DNA of 64,000 nt, taken from the NCBI GenBank assembly GCA_044326545.1, contig JBIRBM010000003.1, positions 62,001 through 126,000 on the forward strand, read 5' to 3'. The notes under the pieces were generated by a model that saw only the letters and a program-made list of their open reading frames with translations, had not been told where the DNA came from and made no database searches. Positions 42,742 to 51,955 of the stretch are shown one piece after another. Numbering within the stretch: the first letter of the stretch is position 1; each line of letters starts with the position of its first letter. This stretch comes from JANWJE01 sp044326545 (GTDB taxonomy: Bacteria > Chlamydiota > Chlamydiia > Chlamydiales > Parachlamydiaceae). Made by a program: the position numbers and the translations under genes.

Positions 42742-44475
42742 ATGCAAGTTCAACACCTTCCAGGACCGATTTTCGCTTTATTATTCATTGGATTTTTAAC
42801 CGGATGTCAGCTCTTAGCTCCTTATAAAAGTCCCATCACCCCAACTCCAAATGAATGGAAAACAAATTATAACGCCCCAGATGAAGGAGTCCCCACTATC
42901 CCCACTCATGCGAAAGAGGCTCAAATAGAACAACCAAAGTCTCTGAATGAACCTGATCACCTCAATCCACCTCCTATCGAATCGAATGAAAAAATTGAAA
43001 GCGATATCAATGAAGAGCCTCAACCAAAATTTGAAGAGGTAAGACGCGATTTAACTAATTGGTGGGAAGTATTTGAAGATCCTATTTTAAATGAACTGGA
43101 ACAGCAAGCGTTAGATTCTAGCTACACACTATGGGCTGCCCTTGAAAGAGTGATTCAAGCGAGATCTCAAGCCGCAATTGATTTTTCTCCTTTATTGCCC
43201 AATATTCAATTCAATCCTTCAGTTGCTCGTATAGGCTCTTTATATCAAAACCCCTATTCAACGGGAAATAGTGGTGGAAGCGGTTCAAGTGGGAAAACAA
43301 AAATCCCTCATTCTCTTGCTGAATGGGAAAAAATGGCAAAAACAGCCAAGGCGGCCAGTAAGGCTTCACCAAATTCAACCACCAATCTGGCCGATTTTCG
43401 ATTTATTCAATCTCAATATTTAGTCCCTTTAAATTTAAATTACGAGCTCGATATTTGGAGTCAATTACACAATTCTTACTACGCCACCTTAAATACAGCT
43501 CAAGCATCATACCAAGCTTATTTAAGCGTCTTATTATCACTGACAGCTGATGTGGCAGCTGCTTATTTTCAGGTAAGAGGACTAGATGCTCAACAAGAAG
43601 TTGTTGAAGGCAATATTCGTGTGCGTGAAGATGCAGTGAAGCTTAATACAGCTCGGTATCAAGCAGGGTTGATCGTCTATTTAGATGTATCGAGGGCAGA
43701 GGTGGAATTAGCTAGGGCGCGCTCTGATAAACAGGATGTTAAACGCTTAAGGGGGCTGCAAGAGAATTTATTGGCCACCTTAGTTGGGGTGCCGGCATCT
43801 ATCTTCAACGTGGCTTATAATCCCCTGAAAATTCCCCCTCCTGTTATCCCTAGAGGTCTCCCATCAGAGCTTCTTTGCCGCAGGCCCGATATTGCTGAAT
43901 CAGAGAGAAAATTAGCTGCATCCTATCGTGAAGTGGGTGTTGCTTACGCCAATTTCTTTCCATCGTTTAATTTAAATGCTGTCTTAGGATTTGAAAGTCC
44001 ATTTTCACAACAGCTCTTCAGCTGGCGATCGCGATTATGGCAATTTGGCATTCAGCTTGCCCAAACAGTATTTGACGGAGGGCGCAATAATGCCAATTAT
44101 GAATTCTATCAATCACGCTTCAGAGAAGCGATTGATGATTATCAGACAACTGTTTTAAATGCTTTTAAGGATGTTGAAGATGCTCTTACAGACTTGAATG
44201 GATATGCAAATCGAGCACAAGATCTAGCGAATGCAGTAAAATTTTCCCGCATCACTTTTGATCTCGCTCAAATGAGGTATAACAGAGGTTTAACAAATTA
44301 TCTCGATGTTGTTGATGCCGAGCGACAACTTCTTGAAACAGAGCAAAATGCCGTGATTGTTCTTGGGAGGCGTTATATCTCAACTGTCATGCTCATTCGC
44401 GCTCTTGGCGGATGTTGGGGTGTTTGTGCCTCATGTGATGGCGAGGTTTCAGATCTTGCCTCCTCTCATTTTTGA
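42742..44475 (+). CDS. RND-type outer-membrane efflux lipoprotein (OprM/NodT family)
   Basis: The open frame reaches back to a TTG at 42679, but the ATG at 42742 begins a proper lipoprotein signal (GPIFALLFIGFLTGC, lipobox L-T-G-C), giving 577 residues. A Pro/Glu-rich linker (about 20-110) precedes the two outer-membrane efflux repeats. LTNWWEVFEDPILNELEQQAL and RRPDIAESERKLAASYREVG plus FFPSFNLNAVLGFES are diagnostic for the NodT/OprM group. A Ser/Gly/Lys-rich insertion (GNSGGSGSSGKTK) in the first repeat is unusual. No RND pump or adaptor is adjacent, so its partner is elsewhere, or it serves another exporter. Confidence 0.9.
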   Translation: MQVQHLPGPIFALLFIGFLTGCQLLAPYKSPITPTPNEWKTNYNAPDEGVPTIPTHAKEAQIEQPKSLNEPDHLNPPPIESNEKIESDINEEPQPKFEEVRRDLTNWWEVFEDPILNELEQQALDSSYTLWAALERVIQARSQAAIDFSPLLPNIQFNPSVARIGSLYQNPYSTGNSGGSGSSGKTKIPHSLAEWEKMAKTAKAASKASPNSTTNLADFRFIQSQYLVPLNLNYELDIWSQLHNSYYATLNTAQASYQAYLSVLLSLTADVAAAYFQVRGLDAQQEVVEGNIRVREDAVKLNTARYQAGLIVYLDVSRAEVELARARSDKQDVKRLRGLQENLLATLVGVPASIFNVAYNPLKIPPPVIPRGLPSELLCRRPDIAESERKLAASYREVGVAYANFFPSFNLNAVLGFESPFSQQLFSWRSRLWQFGIQLAQTVFDGGRNNANYEFYQSRFREAIDDYQTTVLNAFKDVEDALTDLNGYANRAQDLANAVKFSRITFDLAQMRYNRGLTNYLDVVDAERQLLETEQNAVIVLGRRYISTVMLIRALGGCWGVCASCDGEVSDLASSHF

Positions 44476-44514
44476 TATATTCTCTTGTTTTCTTAACATA
44501 ATCTTTAAATACAG

Positions 44515-44543
44515 TTGACTGATAACTTAAAAATATTTAAGAT
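44515..44543 (+). promoter_or_regulatory. Promoter candidate for the AsmA-like gene
   Basis: TTGACT (44515-44520), a 17-base spacer and TAAGAT (44538-44543) match the sigma-66/sigma-70 type consensus well. Transcription would start near 44550, 30 bases before the ATG at 44580. Confidence 0.6.
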
Positions 44544-44579
44544 AGAATCTTTTACGTTTTGATTATTAGGGATAATAAT

Positions 44580-47500
44580 ATGGTTACTGTCTTGACTCGC
44601 CTTATAAAACCCTTTCTTGTTTTATTGATTTTATTCCTAGTATTGATTGGATTTCTCCCATCAATTGTGAGTACTGATTGGGGACAGAAAAAAATCGTTG
44701 CATGGATTAATCAGACGATTCCCGGTCATGTTGACATTCGCAATTTCTCTCTTCATTGGAATCAAGGGCAGGTGATAGAAGGGGGTGTTTTAAAGAGTCG
44801 TCAAGGAGAAACGATTCTATCGTTTGAGCGACTCTCCACTGAGGCAACACTTTGGCAATTGATTAGAAAAAATTTTAACATCGGTTTTACAGAGGTTAGT
44901 GATTTGAATGCGGTGATCGCAATCGATCAAAATGGCCATACAAATTTGGAAAATGCTCTTGGGATCCCCAAACAGATCCCTTCTCTCTTATTTCCACAGG
45001 ATCCAATTATTTTATCTCAGTTTAATGCTCAAGGAAATCTATTTTCTCCTTATCATCCATTATCTCTTCTGATGAAAGGCATCACGCAACAAGGAGACTT
45101 ATATGGGACTGTCGATATTGACGTCTCATTAAACGAGGAAAATCTCTCTGAATCGCAAGAAGTTGAAAAAAAGAGTGAAACAGACATTAGTTCGCAGATG
45201 CTTAAAAAAGGAAAATTGTCGGTCAATATCACGCATTTTCCTGCAAATTTAATTTGCTTTCTAATTCAATCCTGTAATAATAAATTGAATGATTTAACCC
45301 ATTGTTTAATCGGGGGGTATTTCGATTTAAAGCTAGAAAAAGAAACGGAATCTAAACATTCAGAATTGAATTTAACTTTAGCCACTCCCCAGATGAATGG
45401 ACAAATGAAAGGAGTGATAAAGGATGGTGTTTTCAGCTTAATAAATCCAACTCATTTTTACTTAGAATTAACACCCGAATCAATCAACTCTCTTTTTTCG
45501 CCTCGATTCCATTTGTTAAGTCCCTCTAAGATAGACTTTTTGATTCACAATCTCTCAATCCCTTTACATTACTTTAATCAAAGAGAAGAAACTCTTTCTT
45601 GTCAATTTGGATTTAATACTGAGTTGAAAATCACAGAAAGTCATCTTCATTTGCAATCTCTTGGCGACATCGACATCTTCAATTTAAGCTCGCATTTATT
45701 TAGCGAGCCCTGCGATCAACTCATCCACCTTGATCTCTTCGGGAAGGCAACCAATGGAGAAGAACCGTTCGAATTTAGTGTATCGTCCTCTGTAAATAAA
45801 GGAAAAAAATACACTGATTTAATTGAGCAAATCCCCCACACCATTCGTTCAACGTTCGCCATTTCACAATTTCCATTGCAATTCCTCCCTTTTTTACGGT
45901 TGCAACCAGAATTAAATGAGATGATTGGCTCTTATGTAGATGCTCAGATTAATGTTCAGCCAAAAAACAAAGGAAAATGGCTAGGAACTTTTTCACTCAG
46001 CACCCCCAATCTTGTATTAAAAGAAGCGCAATTCTCACTTGACAATGATATCTCCTTAATTTCCGAAGCAAAAGTTGACTGGACCTTCTCTTCGAATTGT
46101 CTTAAAACTTTATTAAAACAAGACAATCTAGATCTAGAAGACTCTTGTCACTTCCATTTTTTTCTAAAGCATTTGCACATCCCTTTGAATACACCATTGC
46201 TGACAACATTTGAAGTCGATTTTCCAATATCTGACCTTCCTTTGGCAAACTCAGGTAACTTAGGGAAAATCCAAATCGAAGATTTTAACATGAAATTAAA
46301 AGGTAAAAACCTATTCGACATTTCTTCGCATATCAAAGGGAAAGTTTCTCTAAAATCTCTAACAGCAACACCCTCTCCTCTTATTCCTGACCCTTTAATT
46401 GTTAACCTAGATGCAAAGTGGAAGATAGAGCGCGAAGGATTGATCGAGATGAGTGAAGGAGATCTTCAAATAGAAAACTCGATCACCAAGGTGGCTTTAA
46501 AAGGAGCGATTGACTCGAGGCATCTCTTTAAACTAAAGGAACCGGTAAAGATTCATTACATGCTATCGCCTCTTGCACTTGAGGCTTTAGGGAAAAATTT
46601 CAATCAAATCTTCCCAAAAATCAGAGAATCAACAGCACTAGACATGACGATTGAACCCACTCAATTTGATTTAAATGCTCATTCGTTTTCTGATTTATAT
46701 ATGCAAGGGATTCTCCACATCAATAAAATGATGTTAGAAGATAGTTCGAAAAACGATCCTATTTTGGATGAAATGAACATTTCTTGGGTGATGGATGCTC
46801 CTGGAAATAATCTCTATGCAAATATAAAAGGGGTGGCTTATACAGTAAAAGATCCCAAAGAGAGTCAAATTTCAGCTTACATGCAATTGGGAGTCGATTA
46901 CAAACATTTTAGTTTTTTGAACACTCCGTCTGAAATTAGGATGAATTTTTTCGGCCTTCCGACCTCTATACTCAATTTATTATTCAAAACGCCTGACTTA
47001 AATCCAATTATTGGATCGATCTTAGATGTAAACTTAAAATTTTATTTTGATCCAACCAAAGACAAACCGGGCTATTTGGATATTGTCATGGACAGCACCT
47101 ATTTTCATGCTGCCTGTCAACTCAAATTAAGTCACAATTTAACCCTTTATAATCCAGCAAAACCACCAAATTTTAGGATAACACTCACTCCTGACAGCTT
47201 TAAACAGATTAAAAAATGTTTAAATATTGACAATTGTCATGATTTATCAACCCCTTTCACAATCACCGGCACTGTAACCGATCTCAATTTTCTTTTAAAT
47301 AAAAAATGGACGAATCAAGGAGCGTTTGATTTTAATGTGACAACAACAGATATCGAATGGAAGAACAAGTCTACCCATCCATGGAAATTCATAGGACGCT
47401 TATCTACCCAAGACTTGAGCGAGAAGATCAATTTTTCAGCTCAAATTGAATCTGAAACATCTTTAAAAATGAGCGGGAGTTTATTTCACCTGTTTGACAC

Positions 47501-48572
47501 GATGAATCATCTCCATGATTGGCAACAGATAGGACTGGAAGCCAAGATCAACGGACATGAGATCGCGCCAGCCTTTTTCCATAACTGCTCTTCTTTGACA
47601 TCAGATCAAGAAAAGCAGCTGCAAATTCTTTTGGGAGATCGGTTTGATATTAGCGCCCATCTGCAAACACGCGGTTTAGACAGCTCAATTCAATCTTCTA
47701 TCAAAGGAAGCAATGGAGCGATTGAATTAGACGGGAAAATCAATCATGGAGTATTAACACTCAACACTCCCTTAAAAGGATCATTCACAATCACTCCTCG
47801 TTTCATCCAAACTTTTATCAAACCGAACGCCCCGCTTTTAAGTACGGCTATCGGGGCAGAAACCCCCATCTCCTTCACTGTTGAACCCTCACAATTTTCT
47901 TGCCCCCTCAATCCTTTCGAGTTAGAGACTCTCAACATTCAAAAAGGTCTATTAAATTTAGGGAAAATTCATTTCCGCAATGAAGGTGAATTGCAATCAC
48001 TATTAAGTCTTATCGCCCCTTTTTCGGGTCAAGATTTCACGATTTGGTTTACCCCTATCTACTTTGAACTTAATAAAGGAGTTCTTTTCTTAAAAAGATT
48101 TGACATGCTTGTAGCCAAAGCCTACACCCTTGCGAATTGGGGATCTATCAATTTAAAAACACAAGAAGCTGACTTTGTGTTAGGAATCACGACTCCAACT
48201 TTACGGCATATATTTAATATCGAAGGATTAGATGATGCATATATTTTACAAATCCCTCTTCACACCGGAAAAGGAAAAGTAGAGATCGATAAAAAGAAAG
48301 TCACTGCCCGCATAAGTGCTTTAATTGCACAAACTCATGGAGGGGAAAAAGGAAGGTGGCTCGGTGGTTTTTTGGATATGATTTTATCTGAAAAAGCAGA
48401 GGCCTACCCCCCTGCCACAACAATTCCTTTTCCATGGACCAATGAATTTCATTCATCCAATAAGGGAGAGTCAAAATCAATCGAGATTAAACGCCCTTCT
48501 GAGCAAAAATCGAAAGAAAAAAATCAGAAGAAAAAAAAGCGAGAAAATGCCCCTCTTAATTCAATATCATGA
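44580..48572 (+). CDS. Very large AsmA/TamB-like inner-membrane-anchored protein
   Basis: The ATG at 44580 with AGGGAT upstream gives 1330 residues; the open frame begins at a TTG seven codons earlier. One N-terminal membrane helix (LIKPFLVLLILFLVLIGFLP) is followed by repeated beta-strand segments with periodic Ile/Leu/Phe. The start IVSTDWGQKKIVAWINQTIPGHVDIRNFSLHW is the AsmA/TamB N-terminal signature (stop-transfer helix, then a chorein-like strand groove). Residues near 1160-1260 (GELQSLLSLIAPFSGQDFTIWFTPIYFEL) resemble the AsmA C-terminal part. The last 50 residues are basic, Lys/Glu-rich. AsmA-like proteins bridge inner and outer membrane, probably for lipid transfer. It ends ATGA-overlapped with a pseudogene start. 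Confidence 0.8.
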   Translation: MVTVLTRLIKPFLVLLILFLVLIGFLPSIVSTDWGQKKIVAWINQTIPGHVDIRNFSLHWNQGQVIEGGVLKSRQGETILSFERLSTEATLWQLIRKNFNIGFTEVSDLNAVIAIDQNGHTNLENALGIPKQIPSLLFPQDPIILSQFNAQGNLFSPYHPLSLLMKGITQQGDLYGTVDIDVSLNEENLSESQEVEKKSETDISSQMLKKGKLSVNITHFPANLICFLIQSCNNKLNDLTHCLIGGYFDLKLEKETESKHSELNLTLATPQMNGQMKGVIKDGVFSLINPTHFYLELTPESINSLFSPRFHLLSPSKIDFLIHNLSIPLHYFNQREETLSCQFGFNTELKITESHLHLQSLGDIDIFNLSSHLFSEPCDQLIHLDLFGKATNGEEPFEFSVSSSVNKGKKYTDLIEQIPHTIRSTFAISQFPLQFLPFLRLQPELNEMIGSYVDAQINVQPKNKGKWLGTFSLSTPNLVLKEAQFSLDNDISLISEAKVDWTFSSNCLKTLLKQDNLDLEDSCHFHFFLKHLHIPLNTPLLTTFEVDFPISDLPLANSGNLGKIQIEDFNMKLKGKNLFDISSHIKGKVSLKSLTATPSPLIPDPLIVNLDAKWKIEREGLIEMSEGDLQIENSITKVALKGAIDSRHLFKLKEPVKIHYMLSPLALEALGKNFNQIFPKIRESTALDMTIEPTQFDLNAHSFSDLYMQGILHINKMMLEDSSKNDPILDEMNISWVMDAPGNNLYANIKGVAYTVKDPKESQISAYMQLGVDYKHFSFLNTPSEIRMNFFGLPTSILNLLFKTPDLNPIIGSILDVNLKFYFDPTKDKPGYLDIVMDSTYFHAACQLKLSHNLTLYNPAKPPNFRITLTPDSFKQIKKCLNIDNCHDLSTPFTITGTVTDLNFLLNKKWTNQGAFDFNVTTTDIEWKNKSTHPWKFIGRLSTQDLSEKINFSAQIESETSLKMSGSLFHLFDTMNHLHDWQQIGLEAKINGHEIAPAFFHNCSSLTSDQEKQLQILLGDRFDISAHLQTRGLDSSIQSSIKGSNGAIELDGKINHGVLTLNTPLKGSFTITPRFIQTFIKPNAPLLSTAIGAETPISFTVEPSQFSCPLNPFELETLNIQKGLLNLGKIHFRNEGELQSLLSLIAPFSGQDFTIWFTPIYFELNKGVLFLKRFDMLVAKAYTLANWGSINLKTQEADFVLGITTPTLRHIFNIEGLDDAYILQIPLHTGKGKVEIDKKKVTARISALIAQTHGGEKGRWLGGFLDMILSEKAEAYPPATTIPFPWTNEFHSSNKGESKSIEIKRPSEQKSKEKNQKKKKRENAPLNSIS

Positions 48573-49000
48573 CTCAATTCAACAACATTCTTTTAATAGG
48601 CCGCTCCGATTAGTTAATGTGGTTCCTTCCCACTCTTTTATCTCGTGCTGGATACTTTATCGACGTTGTCACGCATTCACCTGTCATGAAAAACTACACT
48701 CGGATTATCACACGTTTTTTTGACTTATGGAACAAGATTCCCTCCTTTTTTGTTGCCACAAACATTAAAGAAAGTTGTGAAGCAGCGGAAAAAATCGGAT
48801 ACCCTGTCTTTCTAAAAATAGATGCTTCATCAGGGGGAAGCGGGGTATTTGAGTGTATCAAGCCATCCGATTTTGATAGGAGTGTCCTACCCCTCTTTTT
48901 TCGGTCATATCGGCTACATGTTTGGATATCTTCTCAAGATTTGGCAATAAAACTGAAAAAAAAAGGCAAGGGTCTAATTGATAAACCCTTGCCTTATTAG
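48569..49000 (+). pseudogene. Decayed ATP-grasp enzyme gene
   Basis: An ATG overlaps the AsmA-like stop (ATGA). After 14 codons (FNNILLIGRSD) a TAG at 48611 interrupts the frame, which then continues in the same frame as FLPTLLSRAGYFIDVVTHSP and later KESCEAAEKIGYPVFLKIDASSGGSGVFEC. The last block is the ATP-binding loop of ATP-grasp (carbamoyl-phosphate-synthase-like) enzymes. The sequence between the N-terminal part and the loop is far too short, so an internal deletion accompanies the stop. Beyond about residue 110 the frame is not homologous and ends near the terminator. It is a clear pseudogene. Confidence 0.75.
48956..48995 (-). terminator. Rho-independent terminator of the RRM gene
   Basis: On the minus strand an 11-base stem AAGGCAAGGGT/ACCCTTGCCTT with an 11-base loop is followed by nine T residues (the A-run at 48956-48964 on the + strand). 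It begins 46 bases after the stop of the RNA-binding protein gene and is a textbook intrinsic terminator. Confidence 0.85.
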
Positions 49001-49040
49001 CTTTCCATACTGTTTATGGAGCTCTAATAGACGCCTCTTG

Positions 49041-49379
49041 TCAACTAAAATTTCTTGAAGGACCAGAGCGATAGTTAGAACGGCCACTGCTGTTATAATC
49101 AGAACGTGGTCCGCCTTCTCTTCTTTCAGTACGTTCTCTTTCTTGAGCTAAGCTTAAGCGTAGAGGACGGTCAACTAAAGATTTTCCATTGAGTTCACGG
49201 ATTGCATTAGCAGCGCTTTCTTCATCTGCCATTTCTACAAATCCAAAACCTTTGGATCTCCCAGTTGTTTTATCGGTAACAATCTTGGCACTCAAAACTT
49301 GGCCATAAACCTCGAAATGAGCTTTTAATTGCTCTTCCGATGTTTTCCATGATAAGTTACCAACAAATATTTTTTTCAT
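49041..49379 (-). CDS. RRM-domain RNA-binding protein
   Basis: The ATG at 49379 with a GGAG site gives 112 residues (the open frame starts four codons earlier). A single RNA recognition motif is present with RNP2 KKIFVGNLSW and RNP1 RSKGFGFVEM, then an Arg/Gly/Ser-rich tail (RREGGPRSDYNSSGRSNYRS). This is the cyanobacterial/chlamydial glycine-rich RRM type, linked to cold response or RNA chaperone activity. It ends at a strong terminator. The C-terminal RG/RS tail would strengthen RNA binding. Confidence 0.95.
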   Translation of the reverse strand: MKKIFVGNLSWKTSEEQLKAHFEVYGQVLSAKIVTDKTTGRSKGFGFVEMADEESAANAIRELNGKSLVDRPLRLSLAQERERTERREGGPRSDYNSSGRSNYRSGPSRNFS

Positions 49380-49968
49380 ACAATTCTCCATAGAAATAAG
49401 TTAACAAGGGGTCTTATTTGGACTTAACAGGCTCCCCTAAACGCCTGATAAGGGCAATTCTAACAGGTAGAACGGTTTAAAAACGATTTCTAAATGTTAA
49501 ATCGAATAGCCAATCACTAGTGCTTGAAATAAGGGAAACAAATAATCTCGCTTTGAGTCATGTGAATTGACTGAACAAAAAAATGATTTTTTTGCGCAAT
49601 CCTCAAAATTAGACGTCTGAACCTCTTTTCGCCACACTAAATAGTGTACGTGCAAAGGGTATGTGTATTAACCGTGCATCCACCTCAATTGATGTATTGA
49701 CTCAATTATAACATAAAGTTCATTTTAGTCTATGAATATCTCAAAGAAATATTAAAATTTCTGTTTAACCTTGACGTCGACTTTGTAGATTGTTTCGTTT
49801 TCCCCTCGGATGGGAGCTTCGTAGAGCTAAAAATATGAAGACGGGTTCTGATAAACGTCCCTTAAGGACGTTATAAAGAGAACAATCAATCAAAAAATAT
49901 TGCTTTTAAAAAAAAGATACTGCTAACTTCTTCTCCTTAAGAATTCCACTTTAATAGGACAAAAGCTT
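49380..49968. other. 589-base intergenic region
   Basis: No credible gene was found. The part next to 49379 is a long possible leader of the RRM gene on the minus strand, as seen for cold-inducible RNA-binding genes. A 7-base stem hairpin AACGTCC-CTTAA-GGACGTT lies at 49854-49872. GAAGACGGGTTCTG at 49838 resembles GAAGACAGGTT-type sequences at 23940 and 35581, possibly remnants of one repeat. Confidence 0.4.
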
Positions 49969-51105
49969 ATGCTGATTACAAAATTGAGCGACCACCGGTC
50001 AGAGTTGTTTTTTAAATTTTGCCCTCCTTTTATCACAACATTTTTGGTCGCTTTATCCTTTTTTCAACCGCTTCCCGCCATAGAAAAAAGTTCGACTTCA
50101 GATCATCAATTAGTTTCCAATATTATTTATGCAGATATTCCATCCGGAATTGAAATTAGAGAAACTCGATATGGTTATGGAGTTTTCGCTTCAAAACCTT
50201 TCAAAAATGGACAGATCATCTACATCAATCAATTTATTGAAGTTGACGATCATGAACAAGAGTACACATTAAAAACAGAACAAGGAGATTTTCTCTTAAA
50301 CACCACGACCCACGCGGTTGGAATTGGCAATGGTAAAAGAGCGTTATATACATTCGATTCGATGATGAATCACTCGTGTCACCCAAACTCTTACTCAGAA
50401 AATGGATCTGACTTTGATGGAGAAAACGCTTTTCTTCAAATTGCATGCCGAGATATCGCTGCAGGGGAAGAAATCACTTGCAACTATCTTTTATTCGAAT
50501 ATGATTGTTCAGATAAAGCGATCACAAACTGCCTTTGCCTATCAACGGACTGCCTTCACGAAATTCGTGGATTCAAATGGTTGTCTTTTGAACAACAACT
50601 CAAGTTATTGCCAAAAATTGATCAAAGCGTTTTAGATCGATATCTTGCAGATCATCCAGAAATCATCTATATTCAAGACATTAAAACACCCTCGAGCATT
50701 CAAATCAAAGAAGATGACAATGGGTTTTCTCTTACAGCGACTCAATCTTTCAAAAAAGGAGAAATTGTCTATGAAAATAAGACCCTTTACTTTGATCAAG
50801 ACAAACAAATTCTTCTCTTTTTAAGAGATTCAATCATAAAAATCGTGAATGGTGTTCACACTGTAAATCGAGGAAATGGGAGACGAGAATTTTTTTATTT
50901 TGATTCTTTTATGAATCACTCTTGCGACCCAAACACCCTAACTCTTTACTTATCACCAACTCATTATCAAGGGATTGCGTTAAAAGATATCCACGTAGGA
51001 GAAGAGCTTACATGTGATTACATGGTCTTTGATGATCAAGCTGATGAAAGCGAATCTTTTGAATGCTGCTGTGGAGCTTCAAATTGTCGAAAAATCATTG
51101 ATTGA
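49969..51105 (+). CDS. Secreted protein with two tandem SET domains
   Basis: The protein has 378 residues. An N-terminal hydrophobic segment (FITTFLVALSFFQPLPA) looks like a signal peptide. Two SET domains follow. SET 1 (about 58-195) has YGYGVFASKPFKNGQIIY, MMNHSCHPN (134-140), GEEITCNYLLFEYD and a post-SET cysteine cluster CLCLSTDC. SET 2 (about 243-375) has FSLTATQSFKKGEIVY, FMNHSCDPN (316-322), GEELTCDYMVFDD and CCCGASNC. Both retain the NHSC motif and catalytic-region Tyr. Each repeat may be an active lysine methyltransferase of host or bacterial proteins. The Sec-type signal contrasts with the single-domain SET protein at 37.2 kb. Confidence 0.85.
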   Translation: MLITKLSDHRSELFFKFCPPFITTFLVALSFFQPLPAIEKSSTSDHQLVSNIIYADIPSGIEIRETRYGYGVFASKPFKNGQIIYINQFIEVDDHEQEYTLKTEQGDFLLNTTTHAVGIGNGKRALYTFDSMMNHSCHPNSYSENGSDFDGENAFLQIACRDIAAGEEITCNYLLFEYDCSDKAITNCLCLSTDCLHEIRGFKWLSFEQQLKLLPKIDQSVLDRYLADHPEIIYIQDIKTPSSIQIKEDDNGFSLTATQSFKKGEIVYENKTLYFDQDKQILLFLRDSIIKIVNGVHTVNRGNGRREFFYFDSFMNHSCDPNTLTLYLSPTHYQGIALKDIHVGEELTCDYMVFDDQADESESFECCCGASNCRKIID

Positions 51106-51186
51106 GTTGATCCCTCTTAGGTAAAAAAAGGATGATTTGGGCTCTGAATCAGCCCAAATAGCACTCCTAAGCAGGTAAGGTGAGTA

Positions 51187-51951
51187 TTAGCGCAACCGCT
51201 CACTTGCTCCATCATCCATGACCCAAAGAGCTTGATTAGAACATGTTCCAATTTTTTGAATCGGGAAGTGATCGACGTCATACGGACCCAAAAGAACCTC
51301 AGCAACCATCTCTGCTTTATTTTCACCTATCACATAGATGCAGACATTTTTTGCCAGTTCAATGCATTGGTAAGAGAGGCTCATTCGCCATGTTTGTTTT
51401 TGAGGAACATAGTTTGCGATCACGAGTTTATCTTCAATATAAAGACCTTCTGTATGAGGAAAAAGGGAAGCTGTATGACCATCTTCTCCCATCCCTAGCA
51501 TCATTAAATCAAATTGTAGGTGAGGGACTTTTTCTTTAATGATTCGTTCGTAGGCCTCTGCATTGTTTTGAATATCACCTTCTGCGTGCATGCGAAAAAT
51601 ATTGTCTTTGATTAAAGGAAGCTTGCCTAAACCCGCTTTCATTGCATTAAAGTAATTGCTTTCAGAGCTTTGCGGTGGAACACTCCTTTCATCACTCCAA
51701 AAACATAATACTTTTGACCAGTCTATCTTTTGAGAATGTGTCGATTCACTGATGTGTGAAAATAGGGCATTTGGAGTACTTCCCCCTGATAAAGCAACGG
51801 TAAAGATTCCATGTTTTTTTATCGCATCATCTGCTATTTCAATGAATTGGTTTGCACAAAAAAAGATTGTCTCTTCTTTATTCCCAGGAATGACTAGGTT
51901 CCGCCTGCCATCAAAGGGGATAATTTGGTCTTTCCAATTTTGTCCCTCCAT
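51187..51951 (-). CDS. pgl: 6-phosphogluconolactonase
   Basis: This 254-residue DevB/Pgl-type lactonase hydrolyses 6-phosphogluconolactone in the oxidative pentose phosphate pathway. Signatures are FTVALSGGSTPNALFSHI (phosphate loop), VLCFWSDERSVPPQSSESNYFNAM (the DERxVxxxxxxSN motif) and LMMLGMGEDGHTASLFPHTEGL. It is the last gene of a minus-strand run zwf-opcA-pgl, with a four-base gap after opcA. Confidence 0.95.
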   Translation of the reverse strand: MEGQNWKDQIIPFDGRRNLVIPGNKEETIFFCANQFIEIADDAIKKHGIFTVALSGGSTPNALFSHISESTHSQKIDWSKVLCFWSDERSVPPQSSESNYFNAMKAGLGKLPLIKDNIFRMHAEGDIQNNAEAYERIIKEKVPHLQFDLMMLGMGEDGHTASLFPHTEGLYIEDKLVIANYVPQKQTWRMSLSYQCIELAKNVCIYVIGENKAEMVAEVLLGPYDVDHFPIQKIGTCSNQALWVMDDGASERLR

Positions 51952-51955
51952 TCTC

